This document shows positions 25,480 through 34,019 of a stretch of DNA of 64,000 bases, piece by piece (the stretch's first letter is position 1; each line of letters opens with the position of its first letter). The stretch is taken from the NCBI GenBank assembly GCA_035275065.1, contig DATENM010000090.1, positions 1 to 64,000 on the forward strand, in the 5' to 3' direction. The notes below the pieces were generated by a model. It saw nothing but the letters and a program-made list of their open reading frames with translations, was not told the origin of the DNA and searched no databases. The DNA is from Blastocatellia bacterium. GTDB taxonomy: Bacteria > Acidobacteriota > Blastocatellia > UBA7656. A program made the position numbers and the translations under genes.

Positions 25480-26682
25480 TCATTCCTTGCTGACGCGGTT
25501 GAAGTGGATTAGAGTGCGCCGGGCGGCGCGGCTTTCCAGCTCGAAGCTAGCGTCTTTGCTCGACTGGTTCTCGACCAGCCGGTAAGCGCCCTGGTCGCCG
25601 GTCGCCGCGTTCGCGCCTTCGACGCGCGCCAGATAAGCCTCGGCGTCGCCGCGCGCAACCTCTTGCGACTGTCGCTCGGTGGCGCTGACCGCTTGCAGCG
25701 CGTATGACTTCAGCACCTTCGGCCAGTAGGCTTGAAAGAGCCTGTGATTGGCGAAGACATCGGCAGAGATGATGCGGCCATTGATTGCCGCAACCACGCC
25801 GACAATGTTTGCGGCTTGCATCCTGTTTTTAAAAGCGCGCTCGTAATCGTCCAGCTTGCGGTTCACATGCTTGTCTTTGTAGACGCTCTTGAGATCGCCG
25901 GTATCGCTGCTCACGCCGTTGACCTCAACGGTTTCAGAAACCTTAGCCCAGACATCCGCCTGGCTCTTGCTGGCCTGCGCCTTCTCGCGCACCACCGGCA
26001 TGGCGATGACGCCGGAGGCCACACCACCCGGAGCGCCGCCGGCTACGTAGCCGTGGCCCGCCGCGACGCCGCCGCCCGCGCCTCTGCCGATGCCGCCGCC
26101 CTGGCCTCTACGTTGCCGCTGACTGATGCGGCTCTCCCTCAGGCTTCCCTCGCCGTCGCCGCGGCTCTGACCGAAGCTCTCGCTGCCCGACCACCTGCCG
26201 TGCTCGACGCAGAAGACATCAATCGGCACCGGCCTGGCCGTCGCTTCAATGACGCAGTCGTGGCCGACGATGCGGTCCTGCTTGCCGCCAACGATCATCT
26301 CGCCGGCAATCAGGATCAGCTTCTTGCCGGAGCGGTTGGTCAGCGCCAGCCGGTTGACTTCGGCATCATCATCGCTCCGTCGGTGGGCGCGCAGGCGGTG
26401 CGCGCGCCCGTCGCCGCCCAGTTCGGTGATGATGACTTTGCCGCTGCGCAAGCCTTCGTCGAGGGTGATGAAGTCGTCAACGCTCGCGGCCTGCTCGGAA
26501 AGCACCGGAAAGACGGTCAGGTTGTCAAAGCTTGCGGGCGAGCCGACGCGCCAGTCTTGATGCGCCGCGGCGGCGGCCTGCCGCGCCGGTCTGCTTGTTT
26601 TAACCGTGCGGTGACGCGACGTACCGGCCAGCGCCAGCGCGACCAGCAGAACGCTCGCCAGGAGAGCAGCCAGTGTTTTCAT
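25480..26682 (-). CDS. Exported ARPP-1-domain (DUF6569-type) protein
   Basis: A 400-residue exported protein with a signal peptide (1-19). The family block is visible: F-D-N-L-T-V-F-P-V-L, then T-L-D-E-G-L-R-S-G-K-V, L-T-N-R-S-G-K-K-L-I-L-I-A-G-E, and D-R-I-V-G-H-D-C-V-I. This beta-rich domain is named for association with ADP-ribosylglycohydrolase and rhodanese-phosphatase proteins; its activity is not known. A Gly-rich tract (about 185-225) separates it from a second region containing I-V-G-V-V-A-A-I-N-G-R-I-I-S-A-D-V-F. Start by position of the signal peptide. Confidence 0.75.
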   Translation of the reverse strand: MKTLAALLASVLLVALALAGTSRHRTVKTSRPARQAAAAAHQDWRVGSPASFDNLTVFPVLSEQAASVDDFITLDEGLRSGKVIITELGGDGRAHRLRAHRRSDDDAEVNRLALTNRSGKKLILIAGEMIVGGKQDRIVGHDCVIEATARPVPIDVFCVEHGRWSGSESFGQSRGDGEGSLRESRISQRQRRGQGGGIGRGAGGGVAAGHGYVAGGAPGGVASGVIAMPVVREKAQASKSQADVWAKVSETVEVNGVSSDTGDLKSVYKDKHVNRKLDDYERAFKNRMQAANIVGVVAAINGRIISADVFANHRLFQAYWPKVLKSYALQAVSATERQSQEVARGDAEAYLARVEGANAATGDQGAYRLVENQSSKDASFELESRAARRTLIHFNRVSKE

Positions 26683-26832
26683 GTGAGACTCCTTGTGGAT
26701 GAGGGTCGGAGCCGGGCTGGGGAATTCGTGTCAGCGGGAGAACGCCATAAGCCGGCGGGCCTTGCACAATTCTCAGCTCCGGCGGCGCTCTGTGATGTTT
26801 AGACGCGCAATTGGCGGATTGGTTCCATAAAG
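26683..26832. other. Intergenic spacer, nothing recognised
   Basis: Upstream region of the ARPP-1-type gene. No open frame or clear promoter seen; the hairpin at 26833-26985 follows directly. Confidence 0.45.
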
Positions 26833-26985
26833 AAGGAGGCAGGAGGCAGGAAGCAGGAGGCGGAAGCGGGAAGCAGGAGGCAGGAGGCAGGAGGCAGTTA
26901 TGGTTCTTCGTTACCTGCTGCTGACCGTCAAGACCATTCGTATGTTCTCTTGACTGCCTCCTGCTTCCTGCCTCCTGCCTCCTTC
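26833..26985. repeat. STRR-like hairpin, GCAGGAG type, long copy
   Basis: The left arm (26833-26897) is an array of about nine GGAGGCA/GGAAGCA heptamers; the right arm (26955-26983) is the complement TGCCTCC/TGCTTCC. It ends three bases before the stop codon of the HMG-CoA synthase-like gene, so it likely forms the 3' end of that transcript. Confidence 0.85.
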
Positions 26986-26987
26986 TT

Positions 26988-28406
26988 TTATCTGATCGGG
27001 CGGCACTTCCAGTAATAGTTGGTGAAGCCTTCGGCTTCGTACATGCGGCGGAAGGTCATCTCGACCCTTTGCTCGATACGCACCTCTGCCGGGTTGCGGT
27101 CGGTCATCTGCAAGTAGGCGCGCCCGCCGCCCTCGAAATCAACGACCGTCATCACCGTCGGCGGGTCGGGGTCGGCATTGAGAAAATCTACGGTGAAGGT
27201 AAAGACCGCGGCTTGCTTATCCGCAAGCCGCAAGGTTTCAAACTGGTCCCGCGCCTGACAGGCGATGCAGAGTCGCTGGCGCGGGTATTGCACCTTGCCG
27301 CAGTTCAAGCAGCGGTGGCCATAGAAGCGATAGATGTCGTCGCGGTTGCGCCAGATTTGCGTCGCCGACGCCGAAGGCATCTGGCGGCGCGGCGCTTCGG
27401 TCTCGACCAGCTCGCGAAATTTCATGTAGCGCTCATAACTTTCAAGGCTCGCCTTCGACACCAGGTAGCCGCGCACGCCGCGCCGCGCCACTGCCTGTTC
27501 GCGCGCGATCTCTTCGGTCACTTCAAACAACAAGGCGTCGGCGCCTGAGCCGTAACCGACCACGAGCAGCTTGTCGCCGGCCTCGGCCTGCTCAAGGACC
27601 GACGACAGGACGAGCGCCGGCATCGCCGCGCCGCTGTTGCCGACCGACGTGAGCAGGTGGTCGGGGATCTGTTCGGCCTTGAGCCCCAGCCCCTTCGCAA
27701 CGCCGGCCAGCGAGCCAGGATCGGGCGCATAAAAGATGGCTTTGGAGATTTCGGCGGGGCCGATGCCTGTGCGCTCGAACAGCTCGCTGACCGTCTGCCG
27801 CACCACGCGCTGATAGCCTTGCGTGATGGCAAAGCGTTCTTCCCAGCCGGCGACGAACGGCTCGCCCGGCTTGCGCCAGAGGTCTGTCATTTCGTCAACC
27901 GTCGAATGCGCGGCGAGCAGATTGGCGATGACGCCATCGCGCCCGACTTCTATCGCCGCCGCCGCATCACCGAACAGGCGTTCATTCATTGAGCGTGGCG
28001 CGCCGAGCCGCGTGTCGGCAGCCGTGACGATGATGCGCGAAGCCGACCCGGCGGCAACCGTATCGAGCGCCGCATTGAGCGCCGAGGTCGCCGCCCGCAG
28101 CGAGCTGGTGTGATCTGCGCTACGCACGTCGTGGCGCAGGTCTGTGACCGTGGCGACGAGCGCCGACGCCTGCTTTTCGGCGTAAGGCGAAGTCGTGCTG
28201 GCGAAGATCAAGCCGTCCACGTCGCCGGCCGCGCGCCCGGCGAGCAGATCGCGCACGGCTTCGACGGCCATGGTGATCGAGTCCTCGTCGGCGGCGGCGA
28301 CGGCACGCTCCGCGTCGCCGGCGCGACCGCCCCAGGCGCGGGCGATGTCTTTGTGAGTGAGCCGGTAATAAGGAATGTATGCGCCGAATCGAGTGATGCC
28401 TGCCAT
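26988..28406 (-). CDS. HMG-CoA synthase/thiolase-like protein fused to a Zn-ribbon OB-fold (DUF35/ChsH2-type) domain
   Basis: A 472-residue fusion. Residues 1-330 follow the HMG-CoA synthase/KAS III fold (N-terminal I-T-R-F-G-A-Y-I-P-Y-Y-R-L, G-N-S-G-A-A-M-P-A-L near the C-terminal half, G-Y-G-S-G-A-D-A-L). Residues about 375-472 are a DUF35 pair: rubredoxin-like zinc ribbon (C-L-N-C-G-K ... C-I-A-C) and OB fold. Where archaeal HMG-CoA synthases have the catalytic Cys (F-A-C-K-A-A-T), this one reads S-S-L-R-A-A-T, so the Cys seems lost. DUF35 partners bind acyl-CoA and escort thiolases in sterol side-chain and mevalonate pathways. MaoC and CaiB genes follow the same theme. Confidence 0.8.
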   Translation of the reverse strand: MAGITRFGAYIPYYRLTHKDIARAWGGRAGDAERAVAAADEDSITMAVEAVRDLLAGRAAGDVDGLIFASTTSPYAEKQASALVATVTDLRHDVRSADHTSSLRAATSALNAALDTVAAGSASRIIVTAADTRLGAPRSMNERLFGDAAAAIEVGRDGVIANLLAAHSTVDEMTDLWRKPGEPFVAGWEERFAITQGYQRVVRQTVSELFERTGIGPAEISKAIFYAPDPGSLAGVAKGLGLKAEQIPDHLLTSVGNSGAAMPALVLSSVLEQAEAGDKLLVVGYGSGADALLFEVTEEIAREQAVARRGVRGYLVSKASLESYERYMKFRELVETEAPRRQMPSASATQIWRNRDDIYRFYGHRCLNCGKVQYPRQRLCIACQARDQFETLRLADKQAAVFTFTVDFLNADPDPPTVMTVVDFEGGGRAYLQMTDRNPAEVRIEQRVEMTFRRMYEAEGFTNYYWKCRPIR

Positions 28407-28487
28407 AGTTTTCTCCGCGCGTGTTATACCGGAGCGCTTCGGAAGGCGTCAAGCAAACGCGCAGTCGGGCAGCACAGGTGGACGGCT

Positions 28488-28544
28488 GTAGCGCACGGCG
28501 GTTAGCTTGCGCACTGGCTCGCGCAATCTGTTAGATGGCGCTAC
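28488..28544. repeat. REP-like palindrome, diverged copy
   Basis: GTAGCGCACGGCGGTTAGC... (28488-28512) and its imperfect complement ending GGCGCTAC (28521-28544). Same family as 10659, 29136 and 32168, with several mismatches. The rest of the 28407-28658 gap shows nothing else. Confidence 0.65.
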
Positions 28545-28658
28545 AGGGCAACCGCAATCGATAACGGCTCCAAAGAATACCGGGGCGAAAGTTTTACACA
28601 AAGCGCGGGCGATAAATCGCCGTGTGCCGCACTCGCTGGACAATGCGCTCGCCGGTCG

Positions 28659-29123
28659 TTACAGGTAGTAGCGCGTCAGCCACTCAGCGACCAGCGCCGG
28701 TTTCTGGCCGCCTTCGATCTCGACCGTGACGGCGACCGTAAGCTGGGCGCCGCCCGCGACGTCTTCGACCGCCTGCAAGGTGAAGCGCGCGCGGACGCGT
28801 GACCCCGAAGGCACAGGCGAAACGAAGCGCAGGCGGTTCAAGCCATAGTTGATCCCCATCTTGATACTGCCCTGCACGCGGTAGGCTTGCGCCGCCAGGT
28901 GCGGTAACAGCGACAGCGTCAGGAAGCCGTGCGCGATGGTGCCGCCGAATGGCGAGTCGGTTTTGGCGCGCTCGGCGTCGATGTGAATCCACTGATGATC
29001 TTCGGTGGCGTCGGCAAAAGCGTTGATGCGCGCCTGCGTCACTTCGAACCAGTCGCTCGCGCCGATCTCTTCGCCGACGAGCGTCTTTAATTCTTCAATG
29101 CCGTTGATAGTTCGCGTTGCCAT
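28659..29123 (-). CDS. MaoC family dehydratase (hotdog fold)
   Basis: A 154-residue protein with the R-specific enoyl-CoA hydratase signature: the D-x-x-x-x-H of the hydratase-2 motif in F-A-D-A-T-E-D-H-Q-W-I-H, then A-K-T-D-S-P-F-G-G-T-I-A-H-G. It should hydrate or dehydrate 2-enoyl-CoA/3-hydroxyacyl-CoA. AAGGAG precedes the ATG. It lies between the HMG-CoA synthase-like and CaiB genes on the same strand, so it most likely serves the same acyl-CoA route. Confidence 0.88.
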   Translation of the reverse strand: MATRTINGIEELKTLVGEEIGASDWFEVTQARINAFADATEDHQWIHIDAERAKTDSPFGGTIAHGFLTLSLLPHLAAQAYRVQGSIKMGINYGLNRLRFVSPVPSGSRVRARFTLQAVEDVAGGAQLTVAVTVEIEGGQKPALVAEWLTRYYL

Positions 29124-29135
29124 AGTCTCTCCTTA

Positions 29136-29190
29136 GTAGCGCAATCTAACGATTGCGCGAGTCGCTGCGCAATCTGTTAGATTGCGCTAC
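29136..29190. repeat. REP-like palindrome, GCAATC variant
   Basis: GTAGCGCAATCTAACGATTGCGC (arm starting 29136) pairs with the arm 29167-29190 ending GATTGCGCTAC. The variant core is CAATC instead of CAAGC. Located between the CaiB stop and MaoC start. Confidence 0.8.
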
Positions 29191-29208
29191 TCCCGATTGA
29201 ATACCGCC

Positions 29209-30396
29209 CTAGATGACGCCTTCGTGGCGAAAGCCGGCGATGTCATGCGCCGCAAAGCCAAGCTCTTGCAGCACCTCGTCTGTATGCTCGCCGAGTTGCG
29301 GGGCGCGGCGGCGTAGTTCGGCTGACGACCCGCCGAGCCGCACGGGCGTTGCCGCGATGGGAACCGGCACAGCGCCGCCGGGGTATTCAACCGCTTCGAG
29401 CAGACCGCGCGCCGCAACCTGCGGGTCGGCCAGCACTTCATCAAGATCATAGACCGGGCCGCAGGGGATGCGGGCGCGCTCAAGCTCGGCGAGCGCTTCG
29501 TCGCGCGTGCGCGCCGCGCACCACGCTTTCATCACCGCGTTGATGAGGTCGGCATGAGCGGCGCGCATGATGTCGTCTTTGCAGCGCGGGTCTTCGATCA
29601 AGTCTGCGCGGCCCACGAGCCGCGCCCAGCGGCGAAACATGTCATCACCGATGGTCGGCACCAGCAGCCAGCCGTCGCGCGCGCGATAAGCGTCGGCGGG
29701 CGCGGCGTAGTATCCTGTATTGCCCGACTGCTCGCGGCGAATCCCCGTCGCCTGGCGCTCGGCGAGCAGCGGCATCATGAACGTCACGCCGGTCGCCAGC
29801 AGCGAAACGTCTATGACCTGGCCGCGCCCGGTTTGTAAGCGATGATACAGAGCCGCCATCGCCCCGAAAGCGGCGTGCAGCGCCGTGCCGTAATCCACCC
29901 ACGAGACGATGGAGCGCACGGGCGGGCCATCAGGAAAGCCGGTCAGGCTCATCGCGCCGCTCATCGCCTGCACGACGCCGTCGAAGCCGATACGGTCGCG
30001 GTATGGCCCGTCGGGGCCGAAGGCTGACGCGCGCACCAGGATGATCTCTTCTTTGATCTGCCGCAGGCGGTCGTAATCGAGCTTGAGCTTTCGCATCACG
30101 CCAATAGGCAGATTAACGATGACGATGTCGGCGCTGTGGACAAGGCGGCGGACAATTTCTTCAGCCACCGGGTGCGCGAGGTCGAGCGTCATGCCGCGCT
30201 TGTTGCGGTTGAGGTTCAAGAAGAGCCCGCCTTCGCCGCTGCCGGTGACCGGGCCGAGCCGACGGTCTTCGCCGCCCTCGCGCCGCTCGACGCGGATAAC
30301 GTCGGCGCCGAAATCCGCAAGCAGCATGGCGCAGTAGGGCGCGGCGATGAAGCGCCCAAAATCGATGACGCGAATGCCTTCGAGCAGTCCGGGCAT
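29209..30396 (-). CDS. CaiB/BaiF family CoA transferase
   Basis: A 395-residue family III CoA transferase. The N-terminus reads L-E-G-I-R-V-I-D-F-G-R-F-I-A-A-P-Y, followed by D-V-I-R-V-E-R-R-E-G-G-E and N-R-N-K-R-G-M-T-L-D-L. The nucleophile Asp should be the D of V-D-Y-G-T-A-L-H-A-A-F-G near residue 170. It moves CoA between carboxylic acids, or acts as an alpha-methylacyl-CoA racemase relative. ATG 30396 is chosen because AAAGGA lies upstream and alignment begins there; the frame open to 30738 is an Arg-rich shadow of glpD. Confidence 0.87.
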   Translation of the reverse strand: MPGLLEGIRVIDFGRFIAAPYCAMLLADFGADVIRVERREGGEDRRLGPVTGSGEGGLFLNLNRNKRGMTLDLAHPVAEEIVRRLVHSADIVIVNLPIGVMRKLKLDYDRLRQIKEEIILVRASAFGPDGPYRDRIGFDGVVQAMSGAMSLTGFPDGPPVRSIVSWVDYGTALHAAFGAMAALYHRLQTGRGQVIDVSLLATGVTFMMPLLAERQATGIRREQSGNTGYYAAPADAYRARDGWLLVPTIGDDMFRRWARLVGRADLIEDPRCKDDIMRAAHADLINAVMKAWCAARTRDEALAELERARIPCGPVYDLDEVLADPQVAARGLLEAVEYPGGAVPVPIAATPVRLGGSSAELRRRAPQLGEHTDEVLQELGFAAHDIAGFRHEGVI

Positions 30397-30524
30397 GTTG
30401 ATCCTTTGCGGCGTATCGCGCAGCATCGTACCTGCTCGATGAAGCCGGCGCAAGCGCGCCGCCGCGCGCGGCGGCGCGCTTTGCCTGGCCGGCAGGCTTC
30501 GACTACAGTTGGGGAGGGTCGCAG

Positions 30525-32153
30525 ATGAGCAATGCGAGAAATAGCACGGCGCCGGAGCTTTCGCTGAGAACGCGCGCGGCGAACCTTGAGCGCATGCGGC
30601 GTGAGCGGTTCGATGTCGTCGTGATCGGCGGCGGCGCGACCGGCGCGGGTGTGGCGCTCGACGCGGCGGCGCGTGGCCTGACGGTCGCGCTGGTCGAACA
30701 GCGTGACTTTGCCAGCGGCACCAGCTCGCGCTCGTCAAAGCTCATTCATGGGGGCCTCCGTTACCTTGAGCGCTTCGAGCTGGGGCTCGTCCGCGAAGGC
30801 TTGCGCGAGCGCGCGCGCTTGCGGAAAAACGCGCCGCACCTGAGCGCGCCGCTGCCGTTTCTGGTTCCAGTTTATAAAACCGGCGAACGTTCGCCGCTCG
30901 GCAACCGGGTGCTAAAACTGCGCGCCGGGCTGACGCTCTATGACGGCTTGGCGGGCCGGCAAAACTTCGCCCGCCATCGCTGGCTGCCGCCTGCCGAGGC
31001 GCTGACCTTTGCGCCGCACCTGTCAGCCGAGGGATTGCGCGGCGCCTTCCTCTATTACGATGGCCTGACCGACGACGCGCGACTGGTCATCGAGATCATC
31101 AAGACGGCAGCGGCGCACGGCGCAGTGGTCGCCAATTACGTCGCCGCCACCGGCTTCGTCGAGCGTGACGGCTACATCGCGGGCGTTGAAATCAGCGACC
31201 GCTTGAGCGGCGAGCGTTTGACCGCCGCCGCGCGAATTGTAATCAATGCCACAGGCGTCTGGGCCGATCAGGTCATCCGCATGAGCGATGCGGCGGCACC
31301 GAAAAGCTTGCGCCCATCGAAAGGCATTCACGCCGTGTTGCCTGCCGAGAAGTTGAGCAATCGGGCGGCGGTCTTGATCCCGTCGCTGGGCGAGCAGCGT
31401 TTTCTTTTCGTCATCCCGTGGCAGAATCGCACGGTGATCGGCACGACTGATACGGACTATGTCGGCCATCCCGAAGAGCCGCGGGCGACTGCCGCGGAAG
31501 TGCGCCGCGTTGTCGAATCGGCGGCGCGAAGTTTTCCCGACGCGGGCATCACGATGCGAGATGTCATCAGCACATTCGCCGGCTTGCGCCCGCTGGCCGC
31601 TGGCGGCGCGAGCGCGACCAAAGAGCTGTCGCGGCGCGAAACGATCATTGAAACGCAAGCAGGGATGATCTCGATCATCGGCGGCAAGCTGACAACGTGG
31701 CGGGCAATGGCCGAGCGCGCGGTTGACCTCGCCCTCAAGCGGCTGGCGGCGCACGCCCCTGCGCGCCTCACGTCAACGCACAGCCGCACCGCCGAGATCG
31801 AGCTGGCCGGCAGCGCACTTCTGACGGGTGACCTGGGCGCGGAAGCCGCCCGTCTCGCTGATGAGTATGCCGTGCCGCGGCAGACGGCTGAACACCTGCT
31901 GCAAAGTTATGGCGGCAACGGCGTCGCCGTGCTTGAGCTGACGCGCCGGCGCGAAGTGTTAAAGCGACGACTGATCGCCGACTTGCCGCACATCGAGGCC
32001 GAAACGGTTTATGCCGCGCGCCGCGAGATGACGGTCACGGTCGAAGATTTCTTAGCGCGCCGCACACGCATTCGATTGCTGGCGCGCGACGGCGGCGCCA
32101 GTTGTGTGGCGCGGGTCACACAGTTACTCGCAGAAGAAAACCAGGTGGTTTGA
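30525..32153 (+). CDS. glpD: FAD-dependent glycerol-3-phosphate dehydrogenase
   Basis: A 542-residue membrane-associated flavoenzyme that oxidises sn-glycerol 3-phosphate to dihydroxyacetone phosphate and feeds electrons to quinone. The FAD loop V-I-G-G-G-A-T-G-A-G-V-A-L-D-A-A is near residue 32, followed by the family block R-S-S-K-L-I-H-G-G-L-R-Y-L-E. I-G-T-T-D-T-D-Y is near 300 and the C-terminal domain has E-M-T-V-T-V-E-D-F-L-A-R-R-T-R. Length is normal. It is divergent from the CaiB gene, and the acyl-CoA dehydrogenase follows on the same strand. Confidence 0.9.
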   Translation: MSNARNSTAPELSLRTRAANLERMRRERFDVVVIGGGATGAGVALDAAARGLTVALVEQRDFASGTSSRSSKLIHGGLRYLERFELGLVREGLRERARLRKNAPHLSAPLPFLVPVYKTGERSPLGNRVLKLRAGLTLYDGLAGRQNFARHRWLPPAEALTFAPHLSAEGLRGAFLYYDGLTDDARLVIEIIKTAAAHGAVVANYVAATGFVERDGYIAGVEISDRLSGERLTAAARIVINATGVWADQVIRMSDAAAPKSLRPSKGIHAVLPAEKLSNRAAVLIPSLGEQRFLFVIPWQNRTVIGTTDTDYVGHPEEPRATAAEVRRVVESAARSFPDAGITMRDVISTFAGLRPLAAGGASATKELSRRETIIETQAGMISIIGGKLTTWRAMAERAVDLALKRLAAHAPARLTSTHSRTAEIELAGSALLTGDLGAEAARLADEYAVPRQTAEHLLQSYGGNGVAVLELTRRREVLKRRLIADLPHIEAETVYAARREMTVTVEDFLARRTRIRLLARDGGASCVARVTQLLAEENQVV

Positions 32154-32167
32154 CCCTTTAGAGCTTG

Positions 32168-32227
32168 ATGTGGCGCAAGCTGTTAGACTGCGCAAAGACT
32201 CGCGCAAGCTAACAGCTTGCGCCACAT
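32168..32227. repeat. REP-like palindrome, near-full copy
   Basis: Arms 32168-32193 and 32202-32227, almost identical to the copy at 10659-10718 (one mismatch in the left arm, TTAGACTG for TTAGCTTG). Lies between glpD and the acyl-CoA dehydrogenase gene. Confidence 0.85.
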
Positions 32228-32245
32228 ACGAAAGTTGAGCTGCTT

Positions 32246-33376
32246 ATGATTGACACGCCTTTTCTCGACACTCATCACACGGAGCTTGCCGCACAGGTTG
32301 ACCGCTTCAACCGCGAACGCCCGCGCCAGACGACTGCCGGCGAAGACGAGCAGGCGCGCGGGCTCGTGCGGGCGCTTGCCGACGAGGGCTTGCTCGCTTA
32401 CGCGGTGCCGGCGGATTTCCTTAGCGCGCCGCTCGACGTGCGGGCGCTGTGCGTCGCCCGCGAGCATCTTTCGTATGATTCGTCACTTTCGGATTTGATG
32501 TTCGCCATGCAGGGTCTAGGCAGCTTCCCCGTGACGATTGCCGGCGACGACGCGCTCAAGCGCCGCTGGCTGCCGCGCGTCAAATCGGGCGCGGCCATCG
32601 CCGCCTTCGCCATCACCGAGCCCGACGCCGGCTCGGACGTTTCGGCGCTCAAGACGACGGCGCGGCGCGACGGCGACAGCTATGTCATCGAAGGCACCAA
32701 GACGTTCATCTCGAACGCCGGGCTGGCCGACTTCTACACGGTCTTTGCGAAGACTGACATGGAGGCCGGGCATCGCGGCATCTCGGCATTTTTAGTCGAG
32801 CGCGACGCGGCGGGCTTTGCGGTCGAAGCCCGGCTTGAGCTGATCGCGCCGCACCCGATTGGCCGTCTGCGCTTTGATGGTTGTCGCGTGCCGGCGGCGA
32901 ACCGCCTGGGCAACGAGGGCGCGGGATTCAAGATCGCCATGCAGACGCTCGACACCTTTCGCCCGACGGTCGGGGCCGCCGCCTGCGGGCTGGCGTGGCG
33001 GGCGCTGGACGAGGCAATCGGGTACGCGAAGCGGCGTGTGCAGTTCGGGCGGGCGCTCGCCGACTTTCAAGCAACGCAGATGAAGATTGCCGAGATGGCG
33101 GTTGAATTAGACGCGGCGCGCTTGCTGGTCTATCGCGCCGCGTGGCGCAAAGACCAGGGCGCTGAACGAATCACCGCCGAAGCGGCGATGGCCAAGCTGT
33201 ATGCGAGCGAGAGCGCGCAACGGATTATTGACGCGGCGGTGCAGATTCATGGCGGCGCCGGGCTGGTGCGCGGCGCGGCGGTCGAGCATCTCTACCGCGA
33301 CGTCCGCGCCCTGCGCATCTACGAAGGCACCTCGGAGATTCAAAAGCTGGTCATCGCCAGCCAACTTTTGAAATGA
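32246..33376 (+). CDS. Acyl-CoA dehydrogenase
   Basis: A 376-residue FAD enzyme of beta-oxidation type. Seen: A-F-A-I-T-E-P-D-A-G-S-D and T-K-T-F-I-S-N-A-G (FAD and substrate signature 1), F-G-R-A-L-A-D-F-Q-A-T-Q, and the C-terminal signature Q-I-H-G-G-A-G-L-V ... Y-R-D-V-R-A-L-R-I-Y-E-G-T-S-E-I-Q, with the catalytic Glu in Y-E-G-T. Full length. Part of its 3' region (33236-33258) recurs downstream of the accessory island, see the repeat entry. It closes the acyl-CoA gene group. Confidence 0.9.
   Translation: MIDTPFLDTHHTELAAQVDRFNRERPRQTTAGEDEQARGLVRALADEGLLAYAVPADFLSAPLDVRALCVAREHLSYDSSLSDLMFAMQGLGSFPVTIAGDDALKRRWLPRVKSGAAIAAFAITEPDAGSDVSALKTTARRDGDSYVIEGTKTFISNAGLADFYTVFAKTDMEAGHRGISAFLVERDAAGFAVEARLELIAPHPIGRLRFDGCRVPAANRLGNEGAGFKIAMQTLDTFRPTVGAAACGLAWRALDEAIGYAKRRVQFGRALADFQATQMKIAEMAVELDAARLLVYRAAWRKDQGAERITAEAAMAKLYASESAQRIIDAAVQIHGGAGLVRGAAVEHLYRDVRALRIYEGTSEIQKLVIASQLLK
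33236..33258. repeat. Left copy of 22/23-bp direct repeat flanking the accessory island
   Basis: Contains GCGGTGCAGATTCATGGCG, identical to 39479-39497, then GCGC against ACGC. It encodes the A-V-Q-I-H-G-G motif of the acyl-CoA dehydrogenase, so the sequence is native here. The two copies bracket all three island genes. Confidence 0.7.
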
Positions 33377-33468
33377 TCGATCTTCAGCTTCGCCAGCGTG
33401 AGTTCCTATCGTTCTTGTCATTGCCTTGCCGGGCTACACGCTGGTTTGTAACCTTTTTCATAATTATG

Positions 33469-33496
33469 TTGCAAAAGGCTTCTCTGGTGATATAAT
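33469..33496 (+). promoter_or_regulatory. Promoter of the three-gene island
   Basis: TTGCAA (33469-33474) and a perfect TATAAT (33491-33496) with a 16-base spacer form the best sigma-70-type promoter in the window, in locally A/T-rich DNA. The predicted start near 33503 gives a leader of about 137 bases before the first gene. The leader has small inverted pieces (for example GAGAG...CTCTC at about 33540-33560) but no recognised riboswitch. Confidence 0.6.
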
Positions 33497-33639
33497 GCCG
33501 CCCGCTCGTGGTCACTCTTCGAAAGTGGTTGTGATTGTGGAGAGCTTGATAAACCTCTCGGTTATCCTACCGCGGTGAGTTATCAAAGCTTCCTTCTTTT
33601 GGCAGTATAGGCAAAACCCTCCATCCCGAGGCTGACATC

Positions 33640-33981
33640 ATGAAACGTATTGTTGAAGTCCCTTTAGAACAGGGCGGCACTCTTCTAATTGAGGTCGATG
33701 ATCCTGAGATACGAACCGGGATTCGCTCGATCAGCCCGACCGAGGTTGCAGAACAGGCGAAACAAACATTTGAGAGTGCGTTAGAGAAGATCAAGCCGGC
33801 GGCCTCAGCAATCGTTGATAAGCTAAAAAGCATCAGTGACCCGCCTGACCAGATCGGCGTCGAATTCGGCATCAAGCTAAGCGCCAAGGCGAGCGCGTTT
33901 ATTGCATCCTCAGATGCGGAAGCGAACTTCAAGGTGTCGTTAACCTGGAAGCGTAATAAGGCGGAGGGGCACGAGCCTTAA
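33640..33981 (+). CDS. Trypco1 (CU044_2847-type) protein, first gene of the island
   Basis: A 113-residue protein. The N-terminal beta strands (I-V-E-V-P-L-E-Q-G-G-T-L-L-I-E-V) and the C-terminal block (I-G-V-E-F-G-I-K-L-S-A-K-A-S-A-F-I-A-S) match the trypsin-co-occurring domain 1 family. An alpha-helical middle holds the F-E-S-A-L-E-K-I-K-P pattern. In comparative genomics these domains sit beside trypsin, CHAT or NTPase proteins in predicted conflict systems and are thought to be adaptors. GAGG lies eight bases before the ATG. It is 38 bp upstream of the CHAT gene and follows a consensus promoter. Confidence 0.8.
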   Translation: MKRIVEVPLEQGGTLLIEVDDPEIRTGIRSISPTEVAEQAKQTFESALEKIKPAASAIVDKLKSISDPPDQIGVEFGIKLSAKASAFIASSDAEANFKVSLTWKRNKAEGHEP

Positions 33982-34019
33982 TTCAACGCCATCCCCATTA
34001 GCCCGGTCGAGGAGGTAGT

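Noticed and set aside
25732..26802. Long plus-strand open frame opposite the ARPP-1-type gene
   Set aside because: Ala-rich shadow translation; the minus-strand protein has a signal peptide and recognisable family blocks.
30397..30738. Upstream start for the CaiB-type gene
   Set aside because: The extra 114 residues are Arg/Ala-rich, lie antisense to the glpD start, and a ribosome site exists at 30396.
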